Assembly: GCF_014842025.1 (NCBI RefSeq)
Contig: NZ_JACYUY010000006.1
Location: 124,001 to 188,000 of the forward strand
Reading direction: 5' to 3'
Length of the DNA stretch: 64,000 nucleotides
DNA from: Massilia sp. CFBP 13721
GTDB lineage: Bacteria; Pseudomonadota; Gammaproteobacteria; Burkholderiales; Burkholderiaceae_D
The notes under the pieces are model-generated. The model had not been told where the DNA came from. It saw nothing but the letters and a program-made list of their open reading frames with translations, and did no database searches. Positions 34,506 to 44,481 of this stretch are shown here, one piece after another. Within the stretch, counting starts at the first letter, position 1. Every line of letters begins with the position of its first letter. A program made the translations under genes and the position numbers.

Positions 34506-37160
34506 ATGAACCAATCGATGGCAGGGCAGGGATACCGGGTGACGGCGATTGCCGCGGCGGTGACGGTGCTGACGATGACCACGGCGCCCGACGTGCGCGC
34601 CCAGCAGGCCGCGGACGTGGACGGCGCCGGCATGCAGCAGGTGGTCGTCACCGGCGTGCGCGCCGCGCTCGAGCAGTCGCTGCGCCAGAAGAGGAATGCC
34701 GATGCGGTCGTCGAGGTCGTCACCGCCGAAGACATCGGCAAGATGCCCGATAAAAACGTGGCCGACGCCATCCAGCGCCTGCCGGGCGTGAACACGCAAT
34801 CTTCGGCCGGCGGCGAGGGCGGCTTCGGCGAGAACGACCGCGTCAGCCTGCGCGGCACCAGTCCCAGCCTGCAGCAGACCCTGTTCAACGGCCACGCCAT
34901 CAGCACCGGCGACTGGTTCCTGCTGAACCAGATCGGCGGCAACGTCGGCCGCTCCAGCAGCTTCTCCCTGCTGCCGTCCGAACTGGTGGGCTCGATCGTG
35001 GTCCAGAAAAGCCCGACCGCGGATTTGGTCGAAGGCGGCGTCTCCGGCGCCATCAACGTCATCACGCGCCGCCCGCTCGACTTTCGCCAGGCGCTGACGG
35101 TCGAAGGCTCGATCCAGGCCAATTACAACGACTTGTCCGGCAAGACCGAGCCGCATCTGTCCGGCCTGGTGGCCTGGAAGAACCCGGCCAGTACGGTCGG
35201 CTTCCTGCTGCAGGGCTTTTCCGAAAAGGCGGCCGTGCGCCGCGACGGCCAGGAAATCCTCGGCTACACGCCGATCAACGCCGGCAGCGCCGCGGCGCTG
35301 GCCAATCCGTCGCTGGCCGGCGTGCTGGTGCCGACCTTCATCGGCGCCACCCTGTTCGAGCAGACCAAGAAGCGCAGCGGCGGCGCCTTCGACGTCGAGG
35401 TACGGCCGATGCGCGGCCTGAGCCTCGACCTCAACGGCTTCTATTCCGAACTCAAGGCGCCGCACCAGAACACCAACTGGCTCGCCGCGCCCGCCAACTC
35501 GATCAACAGCGCCAACCAGGTGCCGCAAAATCCGGTGGTGCGCAATAACACCCTGGTCGGCGCCGGCTTCGCCGTCAACAACGGCGAAGTCGACAACATC
35601 TATCGCCCCAACGCCGGCGGCGAATCCTGGTACCTCGACTTCAACGGCAAGTTCAAGGTCAACGACGACCTGACCGTGTCGGGCAAGCTCGGCAAGACCC
35701 ATGGCGTCGGCTACGACCGCGACGACGTTTTTTACCAGAACAACGTCGATGGCGGCATGGTGTATGCCCTGAATGGCTTGTCGCCGGCCAGCGTCAGCTA
35801 CCCCGGCGGTAACACCACCGCGCCCGGCAGCACCGCCTGGGCCGGCGGCGGCGAAGCGCAGTCGGTCGACCAGGAAAAGTATGCGCAAGTCGATGCCGAC
35901 TGGCGCGTGCGCGATTCTCTGGTCACCGCGTTGCGCTTCGGCGCGCGCTTCACCGACCACCGGCGCACGGCGGAACACCCGCTGGAGACGCGCCCCGGTC
36001 CGCTCGGCTTCAGCAACCCTGGCCCGGTCTGGAGCGGGCAGATGTACCCGTCCGACTTCGCCAATGATTTGGGCGGCAACCTGTCGTCGAATTATTTCAA
36101 ATACGACGGCGCGGCGCTCGGCGCCTGGGGCGCGCTGCCGGGCAACCGCCTGCTCGACTACACGGTGCGCCACAACTGGATGGACGAATTCCGGGTCGGC
36201 GAAAAGACCTCGGCCCTGTACGGCATGATCAAAGCCGGCGGCGAACGCTGGAGCGGCAACCTCGGTGTGCGCGCGGTGGAAACGCGCCAGACCACGGTGG
36301 TGAACCTGCCGGGCGGACCGAACCCGATCACCGGCTCCGCCTTCGGCCCCTATACGCCGACCACCTTTAAACGCACCTACCGCGATTACCTGCCGAGCGT
36401 GAACGTCAAGTTCGATGCGCGCGACGACCTGGTGCTGCGCGCCGCGGTGGCGAAGACCATCGCCCGTCCCGACTACTCGGCGCTGGGCGGCTCGGTCTCG
36501 CTCAACGACGACGCCCTCAGCGGCAGCGGCGGCAACGTCAATCTCGACCCGGTGCGCTCGACCAACGTCGACGTCTCGGCCGAATGGTATTTCGCACCCA
36601 AGGCGCTGCTTTCGGCCGGCCTGTTCTACATGGACCTGCGCTCGATCGTGGCGCAGGGCACCAGCACCGGCACCTACTACAACAACAAGCGCAGTGCCCC
36701 CGCCGTCTACCAGATCACCTCGCCTTACAACACCACCGGCAGCAACAAGGGCGTCGAGTTGAGCTGGCAGCAGCCGCTGATGGACAACTTCGGCTTCCTC
36801 GCCAACTACACCTTCGCCGACGGCGAACTGGATGACGGCGGCGACTTGCTGAACTCCTCGCAGCGCACCTGGAACCTGACCGGCTACTTCGAGAACGAGC
36901 GCTTCAGCGCGCGCCTGGCCTATAACTTCCGCTCGGCCTACAAAGCGGGCGTGGACCGCGGCGCCAGCCAGTTCGTCGACGACATGCCGTCGCTGGCGGC
37001 CTCGGTCAACGTCAAGCTCACCGACCAGCTGACGCTGACCTTCGACGCCCTCAATTTGACGAACGAGACCATCAAGATGTACGCCGAAAACAAGGACCGG
37101 CCACGCGCGTTCTACTCGAATGGCCGCACGTTTTATGTGGGGTTGCGCGGCAAGCTGTGA
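34506..37160 (+). CDS. TonB-dependent receptor, probable glycan uptake
   Basis: An 884-residue outer-membrane receptor. A signal (to about VRAQQ) is followed by the plug domain, starting with the TonB-box-like QQVVVTGVRAALEQSLRQKR and EDIGKMPDKNVADAIQRLPG, the opening of the TonB-Xanth-Caul subfamily. The plug continues to about residue 190 (GSIVVQKSPTADLVEGGVSG). The rest is the 22-strand barrel ending RTFYVGLRGKL with a C-terminal hydrophobic Leu. GGAGACGAC supports the start at 34506. A GH20 hexosaminidase and an AmpG-like transporter follow, which points to N-acetylglucosamine-containing oligosaccharides as cargo. Confidence 0.92.
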   Translation: MNQSMAGQGYRVTAIAAAVTVLTMTTAPDVRAQQAADVDGAGMQQVVVTGVRAALEQSLRQKRNADAVVEVVTAEDIGKMPDKNVADAIQRLPGVNTQSSAGGEGGFGENDRVSLRGTSPSLQQTLFNGHAISTGDWFLLNQIGGNVGRSSSFSLLPSELVGSIVVQKSPTADLVEGGVSGAINVITRRPLDFRQALTVEGSIQANYNDLSGKTEPHLSGLVAWKNPASTVGFLLQGFSEKAAVRRDGQEILGYTPINAGSAAALANPSLAGVLVPTFIGATLFEQTKKRSGGAFDVEVRPMRGLSLDLNGFYSELKAPHQNTNWLAAPANSINSANQVPQNPVVRNNTLVGAGFAVNNGEVDNIYRPNAGGESWYLDFNGKFKVNDDLTVSGKLGKTHGVGYDRDDVFYQNNVDGGMVYALNGLSPASVSYPGGNTTAPGSTAWAGGGEAQSVDQEKYAQVDADWRVRDSLVTALRFGARFTDHRRTAEHPLETRPGPLGFSNPGPVWSGQMYPSDFANDLGGNLSSNYFKYDGAALGAWGALPGNRLLDYTVRHNWMDEFRVGEKTSALYGMIKAGGERWSGNLGVRAVETRQTTVVNLPGGPNPITGSAFGPYTPTTFKRTYRDYLPSVNVKFDARDDLVLRAAVAKTIARPDYSALGGSVSLNDDALSGSGGNVNLDPVRSTNVDVSAEWYFAPKALLSAGLFYMDLRSIVAQGTSTGTYYNNKRSAPAVYQITSPYNTTGSNKGVELSWQQPLMDNFGFLANYTFADGELDDGGDLLNSSQRTWNLTGYFENERFSARLAYNFRSAYKAGVDRGASQFVDDMPSLAASVNVKLTDQLTLTFDALNLTNETIKMYAENKDRPRAFYSNGRTFYVGLRGKL

Positions 37161-37194
37161 TGCAGGTCTTCGTTTCGAGAGCGATGTACTGACG

Positions 37195-37361
37195 CGTAAG
37201 GTGGGCGGCTGTACCTCTTCAGATTGCGGGTCAGCGACGTTTAAGCCGCCTACGCGTTCAGCCAGCCGGTGATTCGTCGCGAAGTTCAGAGTGTGGTTGA
37301 ACGCGTGGGCGGCATCCAGGCAGCCGCCAGGCATACGGCCAGGTGTAGCCGCCCACCTTAC
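37195..37361 (+). repeat. nested palindromic repeat, copy B
   Basis: A 167-bp element between the TonB-receptor and hexosaminidase genes. Outer arms GTAAGGTGGGCGGCT / AGCCGCCCACCTTAC are exact; inner arms (GCCGCCTACGCGTTCA / TTGAACGCGTGGGCGGC) have one mismatch plus end drift. Same orientation as copy A, inverted relative to copy C. Confidence 0.88.
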
Positions 37362-37410
37362 ATATCTGCGCTTCTTTCCTGGACATTTTTACGCGTAACT
37401 GAGGATGACG

Positions 37411-39873
37411 ATGCCGACAACGCCAGTCGCGATCGAATGGGAATGCCTGGCCAACGGCCTCGACGACGAACGTTTCGCCGCCAGGCTGGTGCTGCGCAAT
37501 GTGTCGGACATGGTCATCGCGCCCGGCTGGACGCTGTACTTCAACACCTGCCGCAAGGTCGTGCCGGAGACGGTCAGCGCCGGTTTCGCGATGGCGCATG
37601 TGAATGGCGACCTGTTTCGCCTGCGCGCTGCGGCGGCCGCGCCATGGCCGCCGGGCGACACCTACGAGATCACGTACCAGTCGCGCTTCTGGGCAATCAG
37701 CCGCACCGATGCGCCGCTGGGCTTCTACCTGGTCACGGCGGACGGCCAGGCGCGCGACCTGGGCGACCCGCACATCCTGCCTTTTATACGGCCGGCCCAG
37801 TTGCAGCGCCGGCGCGATGACCAGGTGCCGCCGATGGATGCGGCGCGCCGCTTTGCCGAGAACGGCGCCGTGTTCCTGCTGCCGCCGGAGGCGGTCGGGC
37901 GCATCACGCCGCGTCCACTCGCCGCCGGCTTTACGGAGGAGCGCTGCCGCATCGGCGCCGATACGCTGTTCCATGCTGCGCCCGGCCTTGAGAACGAAGC
38001 CGCCTCGCTGCGGGCACTGCTGGCCACCTTGCCACCGGCGCACGGGGCCACCACGATCGTGCTGGAGCTTGGCGCGGTCGACGCCGGCACGCCGGCCCCC
38101 CTGGAGGCCTACCTGCTCGAGATCGATCCGGAACGGGTGCGTTTGCGCGGCGCCTCGGCGCACGGCGTCTTCAACGGCATCCAGACCCTGCGCCAACTGG
38201 CGGGCCTCGCAGGCAGCCTGCCGTGCGGGCATGTGCGCGATGCGCCGCGCTTCGCCTACCGCGGCATGATGCTCGACGCCGCGCGCCATTTCGCCGATGT
38301 GGACACGGTGCTGCGCCTGCTCGACTGCATGGCCCTGTATAAGCTGAACCGCTTCCACTTTCATCTCACCGACGACGAAGGCTGGCGCCTGCCGATCACG
38401 GCGCTGCCCGAACTGACCGAGGTCGGCGCCCGGCGCGGCGTGCCGGACGACGGCGACGGTGATGGCAATGCGTGCCTGCCGCCGTCGTTCGGTTCCGGCG
38501 CACGCGTCGATGCTTCCGCCGGCAGCGGCCATTACAGCCACGACGATTTCATCGCCATCCTGCGCCATGCGCAGGCGCGCCACATCGAGGTGATCCCCGA
38601 GTTCAACATGCCGGGCCACGCGCGCGCCGCGGTGCAGGCGATGCGGGTGCGCCACGCGCGCCTGCTGGCGGCCGGCGATACCGCGGGCGCCGACGCCTGC
38701 CGCCTCGACGATCCGGATGACGCCTCCGTCTACGAATCGGTGCAGCTCTGGCACGACAACGTGATCTGCATCGCGCGCGATTCGGCCGACCGCTTTGTCG
38801 ACACGGTCGTGGCCGAAGTGGCGGCGCTGTTCCGCCAGGCCGGGGTGCTGCTCCGCACGGTCCACCTGGGCGGCGACGAAGTCCCGGCCGGCGCCTGGCT
38901 CGGCTCACCCATCTGCCGCGCACGCATGGCGCGCCATGGCTGGACGAGCGTGCACGAACTGCGTGCCGATTTCACCGCGCGCTGCCGCGCGATCCTGGCG
39001 CGCCATGGCCTGGCCTTTGCCGGCTGGGACGACAACGCCCTGGTGGCAAGCGGGGAGGGCGTGCATGCCGATCCGCGCTTCGTGGGGCCGGGCTTCCAGG
39101 TCTACGTCTGGAACAATGCCACCGGCTCCGGCCAGGAGGATTGCGCCTGGCGCCTGGCGAATGCCGGCTACGACGTCGTGCTGGCGAATGCCGCGCACCT
39201 GTATTTCGATCTCGCCCACGCCAAGGACCCGCAGGAGCCGGGCTATTACTGGGCCGGTTTCATCGACACCCGCACCGCATTCACCTTTTGCCCGCTCGAC
39301 CTGGAGACGGTGCCCGGCCGCGACCAGATGGGACGCCCGCTAGGCGCGGATGCCGCGGCGCGGCTGGTGCGCTTGGCGGCGCCGGCGCGCATCCTTGGCC
39401 TGCAAGGGCAGCTGTGGGGAGAGAATGCGATTTCTCGCGCGCGCATCGAATATCTCGCCGCGCCGCGCCTGTTGGCGCTGGCGGAACGGGCCTGGAGCCC
39501 GGACCCGTGCTGGTCCGCTCTCGCTGACGAAGCCGAACGCGCACGCCGCATCGACGCCGACTGGAACGAATTCGCCAACCGCCTCGGGCGCCATGCGCTG
39601 CCCCAGCTCGACCGCGCCCTGGCCTATGGCTACCGCCTGCCGCCACCGGGCGTGCTGCTGCACGCCGGCCGCATCCACGCGAACGTGGCGCTGCCCGGAC
39701 TGGTGCTGCGCTACCGCCTCGATGGCGCTGCGCCCGACGCCGACAGTCCTCGCTATGGCGTGCCGCTGGCGCTACCATCGGGTGGGGCGAGCTTCACCAT
39801 CGCCAGTTTCGACACGCGCGGACGCAGCAGCCGCGTGATTACCCTCGACCTGAAGGATGGAACCGATGCATGA
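37411..39873 (+). CDS. GH20 beta-N-acetylhexosaminidase
   Basis: An 820-residue glycoside hydrolase. I use the ATG at 37411 because GAGG is spaced six bases from it (an ATG at 37405 is possible). N-terminal carbohydrate-binding/CHB_HEX-like beta domain (~1-140), a GH20b-like domain (~150-280), the catalytic barrel (~285-700; YRGMMLDAARHFADVDTVLR, FHFHLTDDEGWRLPI, VIPEFNMPGHARAA) with the catalytic pair Asp489-Glu490 (HLGGDEV), and a small C-terminal strand domain. These enzymes remove terminal GlcNAc by substrate-assisted catalysis. No evident Sec signal at the start, so a cytoplasmic or unusual export route is possible. Its stop overlaps the transporter start by 8 bases. Confidence 0.92.
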   Translation: MPTTPVAIEWECLANGLDDERFAARLVLRNVSDMVIAPGWTLYFNTCRKVVPETVSAGFAMAHVNGDLFRLRAAAAAPWPPGDTYEITYQSRFWAISRTDAPLGFYLVTADGQARDLGDPHILPFIRPAQLQRRRDDQVPPMDAARRFAENGAVFLLPPEAVGRITPRPLAAGFTEERCRIGADTLFHAAPGLENEAASLRALLATLPPAHGATTIVLELGAVDAGTPAPLEAYLLEIDPERVRLRGASAHGVFNGIQTLRQLAGLAGSLPCGHVRDAPRFAYRGMMLDAARHFADVDTVLRLLDCMALYKLNRFHFHLTDDEGWRLPITALPELTEVGARRGVPDDGDGDGNACLPPSFGSGARVDASAGSGHYSHDDFIAILRHAQARHIEVIPEFNMPGHARAAVQAMRVRHARLLAAGDTAGADACRLDDPDDASVYESVQLWHDNVICIARDSADRFVDTVVAEVAALFRQAGVLLRTVHLGGDEVPAGAWLGSPICRARMARHGWTSVHELRADFTARCRAILARHGLAFAGWDDNALVASGEGVHADPRFVGPGFQVYVWNNATGSGQEDCAWRLANAGYDVVLANAAHLYFDLAHAKDPQEPGYYWAGFIDTRTAFTFCPLDLETVPGRDQMGRPLGADAAARLVRLAAPARILGLQGQLWGENAISRARIEYLAAPRLLALAERAWSPDPCWSALADEAERARRIDADWNEFANRLGRHALPQLDRALAYGYRLPPPGVLLHAGRIHANVALPGLVLRYRLDGAAPDADSPRYGVPLALPSGGASFTIASFDTRGRSSRVITLDLKDGTDA

Positions 39874-41176
39874 TGTCTCCGCTTCTGCACCCGTCACCAC
39901 CGCGCCGCTCGTCGTCACGCGCCATCCGTTGGCCTGGGTGCCGACCCTGTACCTGGCGCAGGGATTGCCGTTCTATGCGGTGGCGCTGGTGGCTGGGCTG
40001 ATGTTCAAGAGCATGGGCGTGCCGAACGAGCAGATCGCGCGCTGGACCGGGGTGCTCGGCCTGGCCTGGGTGTTCAAGGCGCTGTGGAGCCCCTTCCTGG
40101 AACTGGCGCCCAGCAAGAAGCGCTTAGTCGTAACCTTCCAGCTGGTCGGCGGCGGCGCGCTGGCCGCGGTCGCGCTGGCGCTGCAGCTGCCCGCCTGGTT
40201 CACGCTCGCGCTTGCGCTGCTGGCCGTGGTGGCGCTGGCCTCGAGCACGCACGACATCGCCGCCGACGGCCTGTATATCGCCAGCCTGTCGGCGCGCCAG
40301 CAGGCGGCGTATGCAGGCTGGCAGGGCGCGTTTTTCAATGCCGCCAAATTCCTTTCGCTCGGCGGCCTGGTGATCCTGGCCGGCTTCCTGGAAGCGCGCA
40401 TCGGCACCGCCGGCGCCTGGACCGTGGTGTTCGCGCTGCTCGGGGCAGGGCTGGCCGGGCTGGGGCTGTACCACGGCTGGGCGCTGCCGGGCACCCTCAA
40501 CGTGGCTTCCACGACGGTCACCGCGCGCGGCGTCGCACGTACCCTGGCCGACGTCATCAAAGCCTTCTTTGCGAAAGAGGGCATCTGGACCGCGATCCTG
40601 TTCATCATCCTGTTTCGCGCCGCCGAAGGGCAGATCCAGACCATCGGCCCGCTGTTCCTGCGCGACGCGCGCGCCGTCGGCGGCCTGGGACTGAGCACGG
40701 CGGAGGTGGGCGCCGTGTACGGCACCGCGGGCACGGTCGCCTTCCTGGCCGGTTCCATCGCCGGCGGCTATTTCACAGCCTGGGCCGGCTTGAAACGCGC
40801 GATGCCGCTCCTGATCCTGGCGATGAACCTGCCCAACCTGGTCTTTTACTACCTCAGCGCGGCGCAGCCCGATTCGCTGCCGCTCATCGCCGGCGCGCTC
40901 GGTGTCGAGATGTTCGGCTATGGCTTCGGCTTCGTCGGCATCATCCTGTTCATCATGCAGGTGGTCGCCAGCGGCAGGTACCAGACCGCCCACTATGCGC
41001 TCGGCACCGGCTTCATGCAGCTCGGCTTCGTGCTGTTCAAGGTGGTCAGCGGCGACATCCAGCAGGCGTTGGGCTACCGCGCGTTTTTCCTGTGGGTGCT
41101 GGCGTGCGCGCTGCCGGTGCTGGTGCTGAGCTGCTTCATCCGCATGGAGTCCAAGACTACGGCTAGCGCTTCTTGA
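39866..41176 (+). CDS. MFS transporter, AmpG-like
   Basis: A 436-residue twelve-span permease. The opening ATRHPLAWVPTLYLAQGLPF-type segment (here starting VTRHPLAWVPTLYLAQGLPF) and STHDIAADGLYIASLSARQQ are characteristic of AmpG-like MFS proteins, which import muropeptides or GlcNAc-containing sugars across the inner membrane. AAGGA stands 8 bases before the ATG at 39866. Translational overlap with the hexosaminidase indicates a shared pathway: oligosaccharides enter through the TonB receptor, are trimmed, and pass through this transporter. Its 3' end overlaps the convergent AraC-type gene by 14 bases. Confidence 0.9.
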   Translation: MHDVSASAPVTTAPLVVTRHPLAWVPTLYLAQGLPFYAVALVAGLMFKSMGVPNEQIARWTGVLGLAWVFKALWSPFLELAPSKKRLVVTFQLVGGGALAAVALALQLPAWFTLALALLAVVALASSTHDIAADGLYIASLSARQQAAYAGWQGAFFNAAKFLSLGGLVILAGFLEARIGTAGAWTVVFALLGAGLAGLGLYHGWALPGTLNVASTTVTARGVARTLADVIKAFFAKEGIWTAILFIILFRAAEGQIQTIGPLFLRDARAVGGLGLSTAEVGAVYGTAGTVAFLAGSIAGGYFTAWAGLKRAMPLLILAMNLPNLVFYYLSAAQPDSLPLIAGALGVEMFGYGFGFVGIILFIMQVVASGRYQTAHYALGTGFMQLGFVLFKVVSGDIQQALGYRAFFLWVLACALPVLVLSCFIRMESKTTASAS

Positions 41177-42074
41177 CCGGCAGCGCCAGCCAGCCGCGCC
41201 AGCGCCCATCCGGTCCGCGTTCGACCATCTGGATGTGCGGGCGCGTGCTGTCGAGGCGCCAGGCGGCCTGGCGGTCGAGCCAATCCTCGTACATCGAGCG
41301 AAAGCGCGGCCACTCGCCGCAGAAATCGAGCACGCCATAGGTGCCGGCGGGGAGCAGGCGCAAGCCCAGGCCGGGGTCGGGTGTGGCATCGCCGGCAAAA
41401 CCGAAGTCGTAACAATATTCCCGTTCGCCGGTAAAACCCGGGTCTTCGTCGAACACGCCGTACCAGGGCGTGGCGGCATTCGTGTCGCCGCAGCGCTCGC
41501 GCTCGCACAAGAACAGGTTGCAGGCGATCGACAGGGCAGCGCCGGACTGGCCGAAGAAGCGCTGGTAGCGCAGGTTCAGCGCCGGCAGCACCTGCACCCG
41601 GATGCGTGCAGCGACGCTGCCCGGCTCGGGCGGGCAGTAGGGCGCGAGGATCACCGCCAGGTTGTCCGGCTCGGCCACGAAAAAGCTGACGTCGCTCTCG
41701 CGCCCGACTTGCTGGTCCATGTAGGTGCGCCAGCCGCCTTCGCGCCAGACCTTGGCCGACATCGCGAATTGCTGCTTGAACGCCTTGGCGAAGGCGGCAT
41801 TCGAGGGGAAGCCGCAATCCTGGGCGATGCGCAGGATCGACACGTCCGGTTCGTGGCGCAGCAGGTGGGCGGCGCGGCGCAGGCGACGTTTTCGCTGGTA
41901 CTCGACGGCCGAGAAACCGGTGAGCTCGCGGAAGATGCGGTCGAAGTGAAACGACGAATAGCTTGCCGAGGCGGCCAGGTTTTTCAGGGCCAGCGGGTCG
42001 CCCACCGAGTCGAGCATCAGGTCCATGACTTCGTACAGGCGGGAGACGCGCGAGGTCGGTTTCATGCTCGTCAT
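41163..42074 (-). CDS. AraC-family regulator with GyrI-like effector domain
   Basis: A 303-residue regulator. Two helix-turn-helix units occupy ~15-115 (LKNLAASASYSSFHFDRIFR; ILRIAQDCGFPSNAAFAKAF); the C-terminal ~150 residues form a GyrI-like small-molecule domain (NLRYQRFFGQSGAALSIACN; RLLPAGTYGVLDFCGEWPRF). This architecture resembles Rob/SoxS-like or BmrR-type regulators that sense drugs or metabolites. It is convergent with the transporter rather than in its operon, so a link to glycan use is uncertain. Starts at 42074 or 42065 are both possible. Confidence 0.88.
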   Translation of the reverse strand: MTSMKPTSRVSRLYEVMDLMLDSVGDPLALKNLAASASYSSFHFDRIFRELTGFSAVEYQRKRRLRRAAHLLRHEPDVSILRIAQDCGFPSNAAFAKAFKQQFAMSAKVWREGGWRTYMDQQVGRESDVSFFVAEPDNLAVILAPYCPPEPGSVAARIRVQVLPALNLRYQRFFGQSGAALSIACNLFLCERERCGDTNAATPWYGVFDEDPGFTGEREYCYDFGFAGDATPDPGLGLRLLPAGTYGVLDFCGEWPRFRSMYEDWLDRQAAWRLDSTRPHIQMVERGPDGRWRGWLALPVKKR

Positions 42075-42270
42075 TATGGCTGAAGTCGCGGCCAGTGGCG
42101 ATCATGCCGTCAATACGTTGGCTGCGGATCGCGTCCATTATCGATAGCGCCTGTACTGACAGGCGTTGTACGAACTACCCATGCATATGCGATTGCTCCG
42201 GCCATCCCTTGGCAGGGTCCGTCTTTTCCTTTAGGATCGTTTGATTACAACACTGAAATACGGAGCAACT

Positions 42271-44334
42271 ATGAAGCGCACCCTGTGCAGCACTTTGATC
42301 GCGGGGCTGTTCGCCGTCGCCTCCCACGCGGGGGCCGCCGACGATCATCCGAAGGCAGCCGCAGCCGCTGCCACCGCGGCCGCGTCGGGCGTCGACGTCA
42401 AGGCGATCGACAACGGCGTGCGCGCACAGGACGACTTCTTCCGTTACAGCCAGGGCAAGTGGCTCAAGGATGTCGAGATCCCGGCCGACCGCGCCAGCTG
42501 GGGCGCCTTCAACGACGCCCAGGACAAGGTCGAGGGCCAGGTGCAAGACATCATCGCGGGCGCCGCGGCGGACAAGAAGGCGAAAGCCGGCTCGGGCGCG
42601 CAGAAGATGGGCGACTACTACGCCAGCTATGTCGACCAAGCGCGCCGCGACGCGCTCGGCATCCAGCCGCTGAACGCCGAACTGGCGCGCGTCAAAGCGT
42701 TAAAGGACAAGCGCGGCATCGCATCGCTGGCGGCGCACTTCTCGCGCATCGGCGCCGGCGCTCCGCTCGACATGTACGTGGGCCAGGACAACCGCGACTC
42801 GACCCGCCTGGTGGTCTCGGTCAGCCAGTCGGGCCTGGGCCTGCCGAACCGCGACTACTACCTGCAGGATGAAGCGCGCCTGAAGGATATCCGCGACAAG
42901 TACCAGGTCCACGTCGAAAAGATGCTGGCGCTGGCCGGCCATACCGACGCCGCCGCCAAGGCGGCCCAGGTCGTGGCCCTGGAAACGGAGATCGCGCGCG
43001 TGCAGTGGAGCGCGGTCGAGAACCGCGATCCGGTCAAGCGCTACAACAAGCGCTCGCTGGCCGAGTTGAAGGAGCTGATGCCGGGCTTCGACTGGAGCGC
43101 CTGGATGAAGGGCACCGGCGTGCAGGGCAAGGTCGACTCGCTGATCGTCAGCCAGCCGAGCTACCTGGCCGGGCTGGATAAACTCATCGCCGGCACGCCG
43201 CTCGAAGTCTGGAAACCCTACTTCGAATTCCGCCTGCTGAGCAGCTACGCGCCGTATCTCTCGAAGCCGTTTGTCGACGAAAGCTTCGCCTTCCGCGGCG
43301 CCGTGCTGGCCGGGACCAAGGAAAACCGCGCCATCGACAAGCTGGCCATCGCCCAGGTCAACCGCGACCTCGCCGAAATCGTCGGCAAGGAATACGTCGC
43401 GCGCCACTTCCCGGCCGAGCGCAAGCAGCAGGTCGAAACGATGGTGAAGAATTTCGTGATCGCCTTCCGCGAAGGGATCGAGACACTCGACTGGATGAGC
43501 CCGGAGACCAAGAAGCAGGCGCAAGTGAAACTGTCGAAGATGAATGCCAAGATCGGTTATCCGGACAAGTGGCGCGATTACTCGTCGCTGAAGATCGCCA
43601 AGGGCGACCTGGTCGGCAACGTCATGCGCGCGCGCGAATTTGGCCACCAGTATGGCATCGACAAGCTGGGCAAACCGGTGGATCGCCTCGCCTGGAGCAT
43701 GTCGCCGCAGACGGTGAACGCGTATTACAGCCCGACTCTGAACGAAGTCGTGTTCCCGGCCGCGCGCCTGCAGTATCCGCTGTACGACGCGAATGCCGAA
43801 CCGGCCATCAATTATGGCGCGGTCGGCATTTCGATCGGCCACGAGATCAGCCACGCGTTCGACGACAAGGGTTCGCAGTTCGACGGCGACGGCAACCTGC
43901 GCAACTGGTGGACCAAAGAGGACGCGGAAAAATTCGCCGCGCGCGGCAAGGTGCTGGTGGCCCAGTACGGCGCCTACAGCCCGCTGGCCGGCTACAACGT
44001 GAACGGCGAACTGACGCTGGGCGAGAACATCGCCGACAATGCCGGCGCCATCATGGCCAGCCGCGCCTATGCCATTTCGCTGAACGGCAAACCGGCGCCG
44101 GTGATCGACGGCTTCACCGCCGAACAGCGCCTGTTCATGGGCCTGGCCCAGGCCCGGCGCGGCAAGGCGCGCGACGCCGCCCTGATCTCGCAAGTGAAGT
44201 CGGACCCGCACTCGCCGTCGGAATTCCGCGTCAACGGCAGCATGCGCAACCACCCGGGTTTTTATGAAGCCTACGACGTCAAGGCCGGCGACAAGATGTA
44301 CCTGAAGCCGGAAGAGCGTGTGATTTTCTGGTAA
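42271..44334 (+). CDS. M13 (neprilysin/PepO-type) zinc metallopeptidase
   Basis: A 687-residue secreted endopeptidase: signal MKRTLCSTLIAGLFAVASHA, M13 N-terminal domain (AQDDFFRYSQGKWLKDVEIP), and the C-terminal catalytic domain with the zinc motif HEISH at 524-528 and ENIAD at 585-589 supplying the third ligand and partner Asp. NAYYSPTLNEVVFPAARLQ and the ending SEFRVNGSMRNHPGFYEAY are standard for the family. CGGAGCAACT precedes the ATG. It degrades short peptides in the periplasm or outside. A compound repeat block follows its stop. Confidence 0.95.
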   Translation: MKRTLCSTLIAGLFAVASHAGAADDHPKAAAAAATAAASGVDVKAIDNGVRAQDDFFRYSQGKWLKDVEIPADRASWGAFNDAQDKVEGQVQDIIAGAAADKKAKAGSGAQKMGDYYASYVDQARRDALGIQPLNAELARVKALKDKRGIASLAAHFSRIGAGAPLDMYVGQDNRDSTRLVVSVSQSGLGLPNRDYYLQDEARLKDIRDKYQVHVEKMLALAGHTDAAAKAAQVVALETEIARVQWSAVENRDPVKRYNKRSLAELKELMPGFDWSAWMKGTGVQGKVDSLIVSQPSYLAGLDKLIAGTPLEVWKPYFEFRLLSSYAPYLSKPFVDESFAFRGAVLAGTKENRAIDKLAIAQVNRDLAEIVGKEYVARHFPAERKQQVETMVKNFVIAFREGIETLDWMSPETKKQAQVKLSKMNAKIGYPDKWRDYSSLKIAKGDLVGNVMRAREFGHQYGIDKLGKPVDRLAWSMSPQTVNAYYSPTLNEVVFPAARLQYPLYDANAEPAINYGAVGISIGHEISHAFDDKGSQFDGDGNLRNWWTKEDAEKFAARGKVLVAQYGAYSPLAGYNVNGELTLGENIADNAGAIMASRAYAISLNGKPAPVIDGFTAEQRLFMGLAQARRGKARDAALISQVKSDPHSPSEFRVNGSMRNHPGFYEAYDVKAGDKMYLKPEERVIFW

Positions 44335-44338
44335 AGGC

Positions 44339-44450
44339 GTAGGGTGGGCGCCCCTGTGCCCACGCGTGACGTATGCACTACGTTGGCCCTATCGAGAGCC
44401 GCGTCTGCTCATCGTTCACGCGTGGGCTCGTCATTGCGGCCCCACCCTAC
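44339..44450. repeat. GTAGGGTGGG-ended palindromic element, imperfect
   Basis: GTAGGGTGGGC at the left and GCCCCACCCTAC at the right enclose a region that contains CCCACGCGTGACG and CGTTCACGCGTGGGC in opposite orientation. It follows the M13 peptidase stop within 5 bases and is itself followed by the larger element at 44482, making a compound block. Confidence 0.65.
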
Positions 44451-44481
44451 ATGCCTTCGTTTCGAGACAGATGAGCACACA

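Noticed and set aside
34044..37334. 1096-codon minus-strand open frame opposite the TonB-receptor gene
   Set aside because: It runs through the repeat at 37195 and shows no domain, while the plus-strand frame is a clear TonB-dependent receptor.
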